DNA from: Actinomycetes bacterium
GTDB taxonomy: Bacteria > Actinomycetota > Thermoleophilia > Solirubrobacterales > JACPNS01
DNA length: 64,000 bases
Direction: 5' to 3'
Assembly (NCBI GenBank): GCA_023404495.1
Contig: JAEYBE010000003.1
Coordinates: 1 to 64,000, forward strand
Shown here: one piece after another, positions 34,588 to 41,338 of the stretch
Position numbering within the stretch: the first letter of the stretch is position 1
How the letters are laid out: each line of letters begins with the position of its first letter
Notes under the pieces: generated by a model
Database searches by the model: none
Seen by the model: the letters and a program-made list of their open reading frames with translations, nothing else
Told to the model about the DNA's origin: nothing
Position numbers and translations under genes: made by a program

Positions 34588-35373
34588 TCATGACTTGGCC
34601 TTGTCGGCGGCGGGTTCCAGTTCCAAGTCACGACCGTCCGCTTGGATGCCGAGTTCCTCGGGTTTTACCTCGCGCACGACCTTGCACTTATAGACGCGGA
34701 ACTTCCCGTCTGAGCCGACCGGGATTGCGGCGATGTCCTTGGCCGTGAATTCCACGAGCAGGACTCGGTAGCCGTTTCGGAAGTTGGCGAGAACCCATGG
34801 GGCAGTTGCAACATTCACACCTGAGCCGCAGTCAGTCTGCTCGTTTGTGTCCGCCTTCTTGACTTCAACCGTAGAGCCGACTTCGTAGGTCAATCGATCC
34901 ATGCTCTGGATCGGTGACTTCAGGTCATGGCTGACCATCTTGAGCGCCCGGATCTTGCCGGTCTGGAACCGGAGCATCAGGAGATCTTCGGATCGGTGAC
35001 GGTTTAGGTTCTTGGCCCCGTACAGGTTGGCCCCGCGCAGGTTGGCCCCGTACAGGTTGGCCCCGCGCAGGTTGGCCCCGTACAGGTTGGCCCCGCGCAG
35101 GTTGGCCCCGCGCAGGTTGGCCCCGTACAGGTTGGCCCCGTACAGGTCGGCCCCGCGCAGGTTGGCCCCGTACAGGTTGGCCCCGTACAGGTTGGCCCCG
35201 TACAGGTCGGCCCCGCGCAGGTCGGCCCCGTACAGGTCGGCCCCGCGCAGGTCGGCCCCGCGCAGGTTGGCCCCGTCGCGCCTCGCGGCTTCCGCCGCCG
35301 ACCGAACATCCTGTGCATTCTCAGCGCGGTAGAGAACCTTGCCGCTGTCGTATCTGCTGACGATCTCGATCAT
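34588..35373 (-). CDS. Pentapeptide-repeat protein with DUF5758-like C-terminal domain
   Basis: 261 residues from the ATG at 35373, which overlaps the upstream stop (ATGA). A ~30-residue N-terminus leads to 17 perfect pentapeptides of the form G-A-N/D-L-R/Y, ending in GAKNL. They would form a right-handed four-sided beta-helix. The C-terminal ~165 residues (TDCGSGVNVATAPWVLANFRNGYRVLLVEFTAKDIAAIPVGSDGKFRVYKCKVVREV) match a domain I know from other phage pentapeptide proteins (DUF5758). Such beta-helices can mimic DNA; the role here is unknown. Confidence 0.85.
   Translation of the reverse strand: MIEIVSRYDSGKVLYRAENAQDVRSAAEAARRDGANLRGADLRGADLYGADLRGADLYGANLYGANLYGANLRGADLYGANLYGANLRGANLRGANLYGANLRGANLYGANLRGANLYGAKNLNRHRSEDLLMLRFQTGKIRALKMVSHDLKSPIQSMDRLTYEVGSTVEVKKADTNEQTDCGSGVNVATAPWVLANFRNGYRVLLVEFTAKDIAAIPVGSDGKFRVYKCKVVREVKPEELGIQADGRDLELEPAADKAKS
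35012..35276 (-). repeat. Tandem 15-bp repeat, about 17 copies
   Basis: On the plus strand the unit is aggtTggccccGTAC or aggtCggccccGCGC. Bases are nearly invariant except one T/C switch (Asn/Asp) and the GTAC/GCGC switch (Tyr/Arg). No synonymous drift is visible between copies, so the array has expanded recently or is homogenised. Not a CRISPR: no spacers. Confidence 0.9.
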
Positions 35374-36074
35374 GCTGCTGCTTTCGTTAGTCGATGATCC
35401 GGCCCAGTGACTCGCACCACACGGCCAGCGGAAAGACGGGAAGCGATTGCCGCTCCGACTTCCCCGCCAATGAATCCGGCCAGCTCGCCGGGGGTTTTGT
35501 TTGTTGTGTTGATCAGCGAGTTCCCGCTGGTAATCACGTTGTCGATGCAGGCGAAGATTTGGGACGCGGCCCATTCGCCTGGCTTGAACTTGTCAAGGTC
35601 GTCAAGGGCAATCGAGGATTTGCCGCGAAGGAACTGCGCCGCCTGCTCGCGCTGTTTGGAGCCGTTTGGCCCCATCAGATTTGTCAGCAGTGTCGGCACC
35701 GAAACCCAGCGGATCGGCTCGGCATAGAGGCGCGTCCAGACGGCTGCTGCGGCGAGCCCGGTCTTGCCCCGTCCAACCTCTCCGGTGAGGGTCAACACAC
35801 CGCCGTCGCCCGCCCATTCGCGCGCGGCCTTGATTGCTTCACGCGGAGCCGGCGACGTTGAGAAGCGGTAGTTGCTGAGCGCCTTTGGGAGACATTCAGC
35901 GACGCGGCGAAGATGCTCGGCGTCACGGCGCTCAGCGCGCTCGCGGCCGGCTAGTTCGATGATCGGGCGTTCGCAGTCCTCGCATCGAATCGACTTCGCC
36001 AGTCCGTTCGCCAGCGCAGAATCGACGCGCTCAACGCCGGAGTCCCTGCCGCAAATTCCGCATGGGTAGTTCAT
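35370..36074 (-). CDS. DnaC-like helicase-loader ATPase
   Basis: 234 residues. An N-terminal zinc site (CGIC...CEDC) precedes an AAA+ core: Walker A GEVGRGKT at about 98-105, and Walker B SSIALDDLDKF at about 153-163. A sensor region follows (NSLINTTNKTPGELAGFIGGEVGAAIASRLSAG). This is the architecture of phage DnaC/IstB-type loaders that recruit the host replicative helicase. It follows the replication initiator gene with a 4-bp overlap. Confidence 0.88.
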   Translation of the reverse strand: MNYPCGICGRDSGVERVDSALANGLAKSIRCEDCERPIIELAGRERAERRDAEHLRRVAECLPKALSNYRFSTSPAPREAIKAAREWAGDGGVLTLTGEVGRGKTGLAAAAVWTRLYAEPIRWVSVPTLLTNLMGPNGSKQREQAAQFLRGKSSIALDDLDKFKPGEWAASQIFACIDNVITSGNSLINTTNKTPGELAGFIGGEVGAAIASRLSAGRVVRVTGPDHRLTKAAA

Positions 36075-36814
36075 GCGACCTCGATCCCGGCGTCGTACTC
36101 GGAAAAGTCTTCGGTGGTCTTACCGGCCTTGACGGGCAGCGGCGCGGTCCAGCGGCGATCGCTGATCCACTTGGAGAGGTTCGGACACCCCCCGACGTTG
36201 CCGGGGCCAAACCCGTGAGCGTCGAGGTAGAGCTGCGCTGACTCGATCAGGTCATCCGGCAAAAGACCCTTGCGGTCGGCCTGCCAGATCGCTTCGCACT
36301 GGCGGTTGTGGTCGGATGCAAAGTTGCGCTCAGGTGGCCATAGGTTCCGAAGCTCTTCAAGCTTCAAGTCAAGACCCTTACTGCTTAGGTTCTTACCGCT
36401 TACCGCTAACACGCTTTCGCGCGCGCGAGGGTTCGATTTGTTCGTACCATTTCTCGATTCGATCGGACTTTGGTACGAAACCTGAAAGGAATGCGGGTTT
36501 GCGGGGTGTTCTGCGGGTTCGTTCGGGTGCGGCTTCTGGTGCTTGTCAAAGTTCACTATCTCGATGAACTTCTCATCCGAAACTTGGTAGCGATCAATGA
36601 AGCCAGCGGCTTGGAGGTCGCTCAGCGCGCCCTCAATGTCGTGCTCGTCGAAGGGCAGACATTCGACCTTGATTCGGCGCGGGCGATCCGGCAAGCGACC
36701 GTTGCGGTCGGCCACTGTCCACATCGCCTGAAACATCAGTCGGGTGAGGGGAGGAAGATCGGCGAGATCCTCGTTAGTGAAGAATGAGTGCTTCAAGTCA
36801 CGCTTCCTCGGCAC
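36071..36814 (-). CDS. Phage replication initiator-like protein
   Basis: 247 residues from the GTG at 36814, 2 bp past the upstream stop. An N-terminal winged-helix-type region (FFTNEDLADLPPLTRLMFQAMWTVADRNGRLPDRPRRIKVECLPFDEHDIEGALSDLQAAGFIDRYQ) is typical of phage replisome organisers. A Ser/Asn linker follows, then a C-terminal helical domain (LWPPERNFASDHNRQCEAIWQADRKGL) ending NLSKWISDRRW. Beside the DnaC-like gene, it most likely binds the phage origin and recruits the loader. Confidence 0.8.
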   Translation of the reverse strand: MPRKRDLKHSFFTNEDLADLPPLTRLMFQAMWTVADRNGRLPDRPRRIKVECLPFDEHDIEGALSDLQAAGFIDRYQVSDEKFIEIVNFDKHQKPHPNEPAEHPANPHSFQVSYQSPIESRNGTNKSNPRARESVLAVSGKNLSSKGLDLKLEELRNLWPPERNFASDHNRQCEAIWQADRKGLLPDDLIESAQLYLDAHGFGPGNVGGCPNLSKWISDRRWTAPLPVKAGKTTEDFSEYDAGIEVA

Positions 36815-36816
36815 GT

Positions 36817-37152
36817 CTACGCCGCCGCCCTCTGCTGCGTTCTCAAGATCGACTGGCCGATGCTCGCCCGATCGCCAAGCGAGCGCTGAGCAAGCCGCAG
36901 GGACTCGTACGCGGCCTCCGCCTTGACGAACGTTCCCCAAAGATCAGACGCGGCGACGATCTCTGTAACACGCGCCTCGCGCTCGGCAACGGTGCCGCTT
37001 TCGATTGTCCGCAGGGTCTTGGCGCGCAGCACATCGACTTCACGCTTGTAGGTGAAGTAGTCCATCGCTGCGTGTTCGAGGTCGTTTTGATTGAGTGCCA
37101 TTTGGTTCTCGATCTCTTCCAACCTGTCCATGACTTCCTGCGGGCTTCTCAC
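36817..37152 (-). CDS. Hypothetical coiled-coil phage protein
   Basis: 111 residues, almost entirely helical: MRSPQEVMDRLEEIENQMALNQNDLEHAAMDYFTYKREVDVLRAKTLRTIESG. Only short linkers interrupt it. It is coupled to the next coiled-coil gene and to the replication initiator. Could assist DNA recombination or replication; no family recognised. Confidence 0.6.
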   Translation of the reverse strand: MRSPQEVMDRLEEIENQMALNQNDLEHAAMDYFTYKREVDVLRAKTLRTIESGTVAEREARVTEIVAASDLWGTFVKAEAAYESLRLAQRSLGDRASIGQSILRTQQRAAA

Positions 37153-37895
37153 GTCCGAACCGCCAGGGATTCGACCTGTTCAATGACGACGCCTGGGATC
37201 TGACGAACGCCGCGCTTGACTGCCGCGTTGATCGCCTTTTCATTGACGCTCAGGTACTCGCGTGGGATCTCAAAAGGATCGACAACGGTCGCCTTCCACG
37301 TCTTGCGCACCGAAGCGCTTGCGCCGTTCTCGGCTCGGATCGTGTTGTCCTGCTCGATCGGTTCGTACGCCTCGCCACCGATCACCTGCACTTCGGCTGC
37401 GACGGCGAGTTCTTTGGCGGCTTCGGCTGTGCGCTCGGCGTCGCCGGCCTCTTGCGCTTCCCGGAGCGCAGCTGCGGCCCTCTCTGCTTCCTCACGCTGC
37501 TTCTCGTCGGCGATTCGCTGTTGCTCTTGGCGCTCCCGTTCAAGGCGTTCATTGATCTCGTCAATCTTGCGTTGCTTCTCTTTGCGGAACGCGAGCAGTT
37601 TTGGTTCGACCAGTCCGCGCGCCTTCTCGATTGGTTCGATCAAGCGCTTGAACTCGGCGTCAATGTCCTTGCCCCACTTAAGTACGGGTGCCTTGAGTTC
37701 CTTACGTCGGGCTTCAAGCTCTTTGGCAAGGCGAGCTAGATCGCCAAGGTATTCGGTGGCCTCAGCTGCATCCTGATCGGTGGATATCTCCATCGACTGA
37801 GCAACGTCAACATAAGGCCCGATCTCTACCTTGCGTTCTGCGCGCTCGCGCTCAAGCTGCTCGGCGCTGACGATCTCACCGGTAAGCGCGGTCAT
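37149..37895 (-). CDS. Coiled-coil phage protein, recombination-associated
   Basis: 248 residues. Residues ~40-170 are a long charged coiled coil (LARLAKELEARRKELKAPVLKWGKDIDAEFKRLI... then ERERQEQQRIADEKQREEAERAAAALREA). The C-terminal end, RKTWKATVVDPFEIPREYLSVNEKAINAAVKRGVRQIPGVVIEQ, recurs in phage proteins encoded beside annealing and ssDNA-binding genes. It precedes the SSB-like gene in order of transcription spacing (ATGA overlap). Likely accessory to phage recombination; not certain. Confidence 0.6.
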   Translation of the reverse strand: MTALTGEIVSAEQLERERAERKVEIGPYVDVAQSMEISTDQDAAEATEYLGDLARLAKELEARRKELKAPVLKWGKDIDAEFKRLIEPIEKARGLVEPKLLAFRKEKQRKIDEINERLERERQEQQRIADEKQREEAERAAAALREAQEAGDAERTAEAAKELAVAAEVQVIGGEAYEPIEQDNTIRAENGASASVRKTWKATVVDPFEIPREYLSVNEKAINAAVKRGVRQIPGVVIEQVESLAVRT

Positions 37896-38317
37896 ACCTT
37901 CGCCGCCTTCGCGTCGGCGTCAAAAAGGTCAGCGACCTTGAATAGGTCGGACGGCTTGAAGTCCTCTGGGAGAACTCCCTGCGCCTGTTTGATCGCGGCG
38001 TAGCGCAGCGCCATTTCTTGACTGTGCTGGCGCATGATGCGCGCGTTCTCTTCCGGCGAGCGCCCGCCGCCCTTGCCACCGTTGCCCTGCGCGAGCCTGA
38101 TCTTGGCCGGCCACTTGCCTTCCGGGTCAGGCGTTACCGAAGCAACGTCGAGCGTCTGGCCAATCTGCAGCGCTGGGCTGTCCTTCTTCTTGTTGACCTG
38201 ATAGGCCGACTGATCGCCCTCGAACTTGACGGTGTAGGTCTTCATGGGTCCGTACTGCGATTCCCACTCGCGTGGATCGGACACGTTGACCAGTTTGTGA
38301 GTTCCCGGCGCGATCAC
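37892..38317 (-). CDS. ssDNA-binding-like (OB-fold) phage protein
   Basis: 141 residues from the GTG at 38317, with GGAGG 7 nt upstream and GTGA overlap with the 30-residue gene. Begins IAPGTHKLVNVSDPREWESQYGPMKTYTVKFEGDQSAYQVNKKKDSPALQIGQTLDVASV, the beta-barrel pattern of small phage OB-fold proteins. A Gly-rich linker and the helical RSPEENARIMRQHSQEMALRYAAIKQ follow. Could coat ssDNA in phage replication. An ATG start at 38344 is less likely because of the ribosome site. Confidence 0.7.
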   Translation of the reverse strand: MIAPGTHKLVNVSDPREWESQYGPMKTYTVKFEGDQSAYQVNKKKDSPALQIGQTLDVASVTPDPEGKWPAKIRLAQGNGGKGGGRSPEENARIMRQHSQEMALRYAAIKQAQGVLPEDFKPSDLFKVADLFDADAKAAKV

Positions 38318-38406
38318 TCTGCCGCCTCCATGACTTCCGACCAATCCACCAGCTCTTCTGCTGGCGTCAGGTAGTCGGATTCGTTCTGTACGATTTCTTC
38401 AGTCAT
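38314..38406 (-). CDS. Short 30-residue phage protein
   Basis: ATG at 38406 reads MTEEIVQNES, then YLTPAEELVDWSEVMEAAE and TGA at 38316-38314. A strong GGAGG lies 7 nt upstream. Its last codons (gga-ggc region) carry the ribosome site of the OB-fold gene, and the two overlap as GTGA. Acidic, helix-prone. Below usual length cutoffs, so easily missed; function unknown. Confidence 0.65.
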   Translation of the reverse strand: MTEEIVQNESDYLTPAEELVDWSEVMEAAE

Positions 38407-38431
38407 TTGCAGACCTCCGATCTGCGAACGG

Positions 38432-38743
38432 CTAGGAAGCTTCGGGCCTAACACCCGGAGCTTCTGTCTTTGTTGGGAACGGGATCACCTTGTTTACTTC
38501 GATGACTCCCATTGGACGGGGGAAGTTGTGTTGGTCTTCGCGCTCAGCTTTGGCGGCGGCGCGCATCATGGTCATGCCGATGGACACGCCCTTTTCGTAT
38601 GCCTCGCGCACCCGGCCTTCGGCTTCGTTGATCAGCTTTTGGTGGCCTCTGGCTTCGCTGTCATAGCGGAGCATCAACACAACAAGAACGATCAAGGCAA
38701 CGCTCAGGGCTGCGATTACGGCTACGGCGATCATTGGGGCCAC
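38432..38743 (-). CDS. Small membrane protein
   Basis: 103 residues. An N-terminal membrane helix (IAVAVIAALSVALIVLVVLML) is followed by a charged helix (KLINEAEGRVREAYEKGVSIGMTMMRAAAKAERED) and a polar tail. Single-pass, N-out or N-in not clear. Next to another one-helix protein gene (overlap 13 bp). Possibly an exclusion or stress protein; unknown. Confidence 0.65.
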   Translation of the reverse strand: MAPMIAVAVIAALSVALIVLVVLMLRYDSEARGHQKLINEAEGRVREAYEKGVSIGMTMMRAAAKAEREDQHNFPRPMGVIEVNKVIPFPTKTEAPGVRPEAS

Positions 38744-38964
38744 TCCATTTCCAGCGTGTCGAAGTAAAAGGTCCGCCCGCCGCCAGCCTCAGGGGGTAGG
38801 GACTGACGGCGGACGGGTGCGCGTGACCCTCCCGAGGCAACACGCGCAATGAGCTTCCTTGCAGCCCTCTGGGGTCGCGTCCGTGCGAAGTTGAAAGTTC
38901 CATCCCAGAAGAGGGCGAGGTAGAGGGCGGCTAGCCAGATCAGTAGGACTAGTTCGAGGCTCAT
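38731..38964 (-). CDS. Small membrane protein
   Basis: 77 residues with a single N-terminal helix (LELVLLIWLAALYLALFW), then a basic segment (ARTRPQRAARKLIARVASGGSRAPVRRQ) facing the cytoplasm by positive-inside logic. Coupled to both neighbours. Function unknown. Confidence 0.6.
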   Translation of the reverse strand: MSLELVLLIWLAALYLALFWDGTFNFARTRPQRAARKLIARVASGGSRAPVRRQSLPPEAGGGRTFYFDTLEMEWPQ

Positions 38965-39356
38965 GCCGCCTCCCTTTCGTTAGACGCGGCCCGCAAGTCC
39001 ATCGCCAGCGAGTGTCCGCGATCGGTGATGGTGTAGACCGCCTGGTTTTCTGCGCTGCGCCGCACGATTGCGACTAGCCCTTCGTCGCGTAGGTCTTTGA
39101 GTCTTGACCGGGGCGACGAATCTTTGATCTTCGGGTTGAAGGTTTGGCGGATGCGGTCGCGGACCTGATCGGCGGTCGCCTGTCCCATTCCGTCGAGAGT
39201 GAGCAAGACCTGAGCGCGGACGGTGCCGGCGTTTGTCTGCGCACGTTCTGCGGCTTTGTGTGACGGTCCGGGATCGGTCGTGCGCGCCCGTACCGGCTTG
39301 TCGGTGAGCGCCGAATAGGTGATCGGCGGGGCATCGAAGAGTTGGCCGTCGTTCAT
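38961..39356 (-). CDS. Winged-helix-like phage protein
   Basis: 131 residues. TVRAQVLLTLDGMGQATADQVRDRIRQTFNPKIKDSSPRSRLKDLRDEGLVAIVRRSAENQAVYTITDRGHSLA fits a winged helix with a recognition helix (SRLKDLRDEGL) and wing. Likely a DNA-binding regulator of early functions. ATGA-coupled to its upstream neighbour. Confidence 0.7.
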   Translation of the reverse strand: MNDGQLFDAPPITYSALTDKPVRARTTDPGPSHKAAERAQTNAGTVRAQVLLTLDGMGQATADQVRDRIRQTFNPKIKDSSPRSRLKDLRDEGLVAIVRRSAENQAVYTITDRGHSLAMDLRAASNEREAA

Positions 39357-39634
39357 TCGTGCTTCCCCTCCACCACGGCTTCGTAGAGCTTGCGGGCGGT
39401 TTCCACTAGGCGCAGAACATCCGCCACGGTTTCAGGTGTGTAGCTCGGCTCTCCCCCTTCGCCGCGAACCTCTTCGCAGGTTCCAAGGAAGGTCTCTGAC
39501 TGTTCACACAAAGAATGAATCTCGATCCCCAACCGACGCTGGGCGATCCCGCCTTCAAGTCGCCAGAACGATTCAGCCGAAGCGATTCGCTGCTCGCGCA
39601 TCTTCTCTTCGATGGTCAGGGGGAACGGGGTCAC
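39353..39634 (-). CDS. Hypothetical helical phage protein
   Basis: 93 residues from a GTG at 39634 that overlaps the upstream stop (GTGA). Mostly helical: LTIEEKMREQRIASAESFWRLEGGIAQRRLGIEIHSLCEQSETFL, and a C-terminal TPETVADVLRLVETARKLYEAVVEG. No family recognised. Confidence 0.55.
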   Translation of the reverse strand: MTPFPLTIEEKMREQRIASAESFWRLEGGIAQRRLGIEIHSLCEQSETFLGTCEEVRGEGGEPSYTPETVADVLRLVETARKLYEAVVEGKHE

Positions 39635-39810
39635 GGGGTCACCAGCTCGGTTTCCGTGTGTTCGTTCTGGCAGTCCTCGCAGCAGAAGAACTCGAGGACC
39701 GCGTAGTCAAAGAACAGGTCATCGAAGCCGCCGCAGTTGCCACACACCGGATGATCTTCCGGCGGTTCAAGCCATGCGGCTTCGGCTGATTGGAATGCGA
39801 GGGAGTTCAT
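39631..39810 (-). CDS. Small zinc-binding hypothetical protein
   Basis: 59 residues from the ATG at 39810, overlapping the upstream stop by 4 bp. VCGNCGGFDDLFFDYAVLEFFCCEDCQNEH holds two CxxC pairs spaced for a zinc ribbon. Unknown role. Confidence 0.6.
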   Translation of the reverse strand: MNSLAFQSAEAAWLEPPEDHPVCGNCGGFDDLFFDYAVLEFFCCEDCQNEHTETELVTP

Positions 39811-39974
39811 GCGGCTTCCTCGGTTTCGGCAGCTTCGGCGGCTTGCTCTGCTGCGATCCACTCGGTGATGATCACCTCGCCCTGCTGCTGTCCGGAACGG
39901 TGGTGGCGAGTTCTAGAGAGTCGGTAGAACTCGTTGGCCTTGGCCTCTGTGGTTCGGATGGTGATGACCTTCAT
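39807..39974 (-). CDS. First early-leftward gene, small basic protein
   Basis: 55 residues from ATG 39974, with GGAG 11 nt upstream; the ATG at 39995 would be leaderless from the promoter just above, and is also possible. Sequence MKVITIRTTEAKANEFYRLSRTRHHRSGQQQGEVIITEWIAAEQAAEAAETEEAA. A ribbon-helix-type beginning (KVITIRTTEAKANEFYRL) suggests a small DNA-binding regulator. Being first under the early promoter fits a Cro-like role (inference). Confidence 0.55.
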   Translation of the reverse strand: MKVITIRTTEAKANEFYRLSRTRHHRSGQQQGEVIITEWIAAEQAAEAAETEEAA

Positions 39975-40002
39975 CCGTGTTTCTGCTCCGTGCATATGAT
40001 CC

Positions 40003-40031
40003 ACTATAGCGCACTGCCGGACAAAAGTCAA
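40003..40031 (-). promoter_or_regulatory. Strong leftward early promoter
   Basis: Reading leftward, TTGACT (40031-40026) and TATAGT (40008-40003) are exactly 17 bp apart, close to consensus. The transcript starts about 39,996 and feeds the replication and accessory genes down to integrase. It is the best promoter I see in the phage and divides the genome. Confidence 0.8.
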
Positions 40032-40064
40032 GGATTTGCTAAAAGTTTTTTATCCACGGATCTC

Positions 40065-40093
40065 TTGCGCGAAGTGGAATACACGCCTACGAT
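40065..40093 (+). promoter_or_regulatory. Rightward promoter for the leaderless repressor
   Basis: TTGCGC (40065-40070) and TACGAT (40088-40093) are 17 bp apart. The expected start is around 40,100-40,103, i.e. at the repressor ATG, so the mRNA is probably leaderless, as for lambda cI from PRM. It diverges from the early promoter 34 bp away. Confidence 0.55.
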
Positions 40094-40102
40094 GCTGGGG
40101 CG

Positions 40103-40486
40103 ATGGAACGCATGGGCTTCTACTTGGCGGACGTGTGCCGCGAAATACGCGAGGGATCAGGACGCAACCAGAACTACGTTGCCGGCCAGATCAACTCCGG
40201 CATCGACAAAGTCAAGAACTTCGAGCTACAGAAGATCCGTTGGTCACCCGACACGGATCAGTTGATCGAGGTTTACGCCGAGCTGGGGAAGGTGCGCCCG
40301 GTTGATGTTTGGGCCGAAGCCGTCAATCGCTGGGAGGCGACACAAGCCGAAGCCCACCCCGCCCCCGCACAACCGGAGCGGGACATAGAGGCCGAAGCGA
40401 GCAGCCTTCGCAGGTCATCGGCGGCGGGACCTTCGGCAGGCTCGCGCGAAAGTCGTCAGCAACGTCGGAAAGGTGGCGCGCGTTGA
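40103..40486 (+). CDS. Phage repressor-like HTH protein
   Basis: 127 residues, one of the two confidently placed plus-strand phage genes. The N-terminal ~75 residues look like an XRE-type HTH: LADVCREIREGSGRNQNYVAGQINSGIDKVKNFELQKIRWSPDTDQLIEVYAELGKV. The C-terminal ~45 are low-complexity and basic (SRESRQQRRKGG). The position beside divergent promoters fits the immunity repressor. No ribosome site precedes the ATG, fitting a leaderless start. Confidence 0.7.
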   Translation: MERMGFYLADVCREIREGSGRNQNYVAGQINSGIDKVKNFELQKIRWSPDTDQLIEVYAELGKVRPVDVWAEAVNRWEATQAEAHPAPAQPERDIEAEASSLRRSSAAGPSAGSRESRQQRRKGGAR

Positions 40487-40559
40487 TTTCCGATTCAGCT
40501 TCGTCAGCTTCGATCCGAAGTCGCAGTTCGGCGCGTAGCAAATCCCGCCGGTCGCACAT
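40323..40559 (-). CDS. Possible antisense small Cys-rich protein
   Basis: A 78-residue frame from ATG 40559 with AAGG seven nt upstream. MCDRRDLLRAELRLRIEADEAESEINARHLSDVADDFRASLPKVPPPMTCEGCSLRPLCP looks protein-like and has a Cys cluster. But it runs antisense to the last 164 bp of the repressor gene, which is unusual. Either this or the repressor tail may not be translated as drawn. Confidence 0.4.
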   Translation of the reverse strand: MCDRRDLLRAELRLRIEADEAESEINARHLSDVADDFRASLPKVPPPMTCEGCSLRPLCPAPVVRGRGGLRLVSPPSD

Positions 40560-40742
40560 CTACAAACCTTGGGCCACGCCGCACCCTGACAGTGCTGACG
40601 CGACCCGCACCTTGTTTCGACAGCTAACGGACATGACCCCAGACCTAGAAGTGAGCAAAACATTTGGACCACTCGGTCAGGGTCGCCGTCCTTAGCGCGA
40701 GCGTTGTTTCGTTTATATCACCAACACTAAGGCGGTGTATTT
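40487..40742 (+). other. Gap after the repressor gene
   Basis: Of these 256 bases, the left part is covered only by the possible antisense gene. The right part holds CCTTAG/CTAAGG inverted copies about 30 bp apart and an AT-rich TTTATATC that may be the -10 of the next gene; no good -35 is seen. Nothing else is recognised. Confidence 0.3.
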
Positions 40743-41036
40743 GTGAATATCTGGGATCGGCTTGAAGGGGATGAACCCCATGCAGAACAAAAGCCAAAAC
40801 AACATCGACGGATCAGCGACAACACCGGACGAAACATCGTGGCCGTCATCGCAGCGATCGTCGTCGCGCTCCTTTACTTCGGCGGCACGTTCGACCGGGC
40901 GCTTGTCAACGTCGGACTCAATGCCAAGCCGTGCTACCAGAATGGATTTGGCGCGGTGTTCTGCGGTGCCGACTACGACGATTACCGTGCGCGCATGGAA
41001 GCGGCAGGCGTTGACACATCTAGCTGGGGCAAATAG
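40743..41036 (+). CDS. Plus-strand membrane protein, possible exclusion factor
   Basis: 97 residues from a GTG at 40743 (AAGG 10 nt upstream). A basic N-terminus (KPKQHRRISDNTGR) is followed by one membrane helix (NIVAVIAAIVVALLYFGGTF), and then a short outer part with two Cys (PCYQNGFGAVFCGADYDDY) that could form a disulfide. Being co-oriented with the repressor, it is probably expressed in the lysogen; small membrane proteins there often block superinfection (inference). Confidence 0.65.
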   Translation: MNIWDRLEGDEPHAEQKPKQHRRISDNTGRNIVAVIAAIVVALLYFGGTFDRALVNVGLNAKPCYQNGFGAVFCGADYDDYRARMEAAGVDTSSWGK

Positions 41037-41045
41037 GCAAAAGAA

Positions 41046-41073
41046 AACCCCCGCCGATTTCTCAGCGGGGGTT
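41046..41073 (-). terminator. Intrinsic terminator of the late leftward operon
   Basis: AACCCCCGC (41046-41054) and GCGGGGGTT (41065-41073) form a perfect 9-bp stem with a 10-nt loop. Read leftward it is followed by TTTCTTTT, a proper U-tract; read rightward only TT follows. It therefore ends the late transcript just past the holin gene and shields the repressor region, while also lying past the 40743-41036 gene. Confidence 0.85.
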
Positions 41074-41153
41074 CATGGTCGTTCTGCATTTGAACTCACC
41101 GAAGCCCGGTGTTATGCCGGTCATGGTTTGAGTCGTGTTGACGGATCCGCTAA

Positions 41154-41327
41154 CTACGCGACGAACCGCTCAGCGATCCATGATGCCGCGCGAGGCGCAA
41201 GCCCAAGGGCCAGGGCCACGCCGCCAGCCAGAGGTTTTGACCAGTCGGCCTCAACCAAGAACGCATAGGTGAGCGGGGTGATGATCGGAAGCGCCGTGAG
41301 CGACGCTGGGTATTTCTTGGGGTTCAT
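41154..41327 (-). CDS. Small holin-like protein (57 aa)
   Basis: ATG 41327 has a strong GGGAGG about 6 nt upstream. The protein reads MNPKKYPASLTALPIITPLTY, then AFLVEADWSKPLAGGVALALG and LAPRAASWIAERFVA, stopping at 41154. Two weakly hydrophobic helices separated by a short turn, small size and its position between the lysin gene and the late terminator all fit a holin. It is too short for common cutoffs. It begins 12 bp after the lysin gene. Confidence 0.65.
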   Translation of the reverse strand: MNPKKYPASLTALPIITPLTYAFLVEADWSKPLAGGVALALGLAPRAASWIAERFVA

Positions 41328-41338
41328 GTTCTGCCTCC

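Noticed and set aside
34586..34631. ATG at 34631 as start of the methyltransferase
   Set aside because: The added residues (MTWNWNPPP) are an out-of-frame reading of the end of the pentapeptide gene.
35012..35332. Plus-strand frame of APYRL/APRRL repeats, and CRISPR-like look of the DNA repeats
   Set aside because: The 15-bp units are adjacent without spacers and encode perfect pentapeptides on the minus strand.
40309..40695. A 128-residue plus-strand frame overlapping the repressor gene
   Set aside because: Ser/Arg-rich composition, no ribosome site, and it only mirrors the possible antisense gene.
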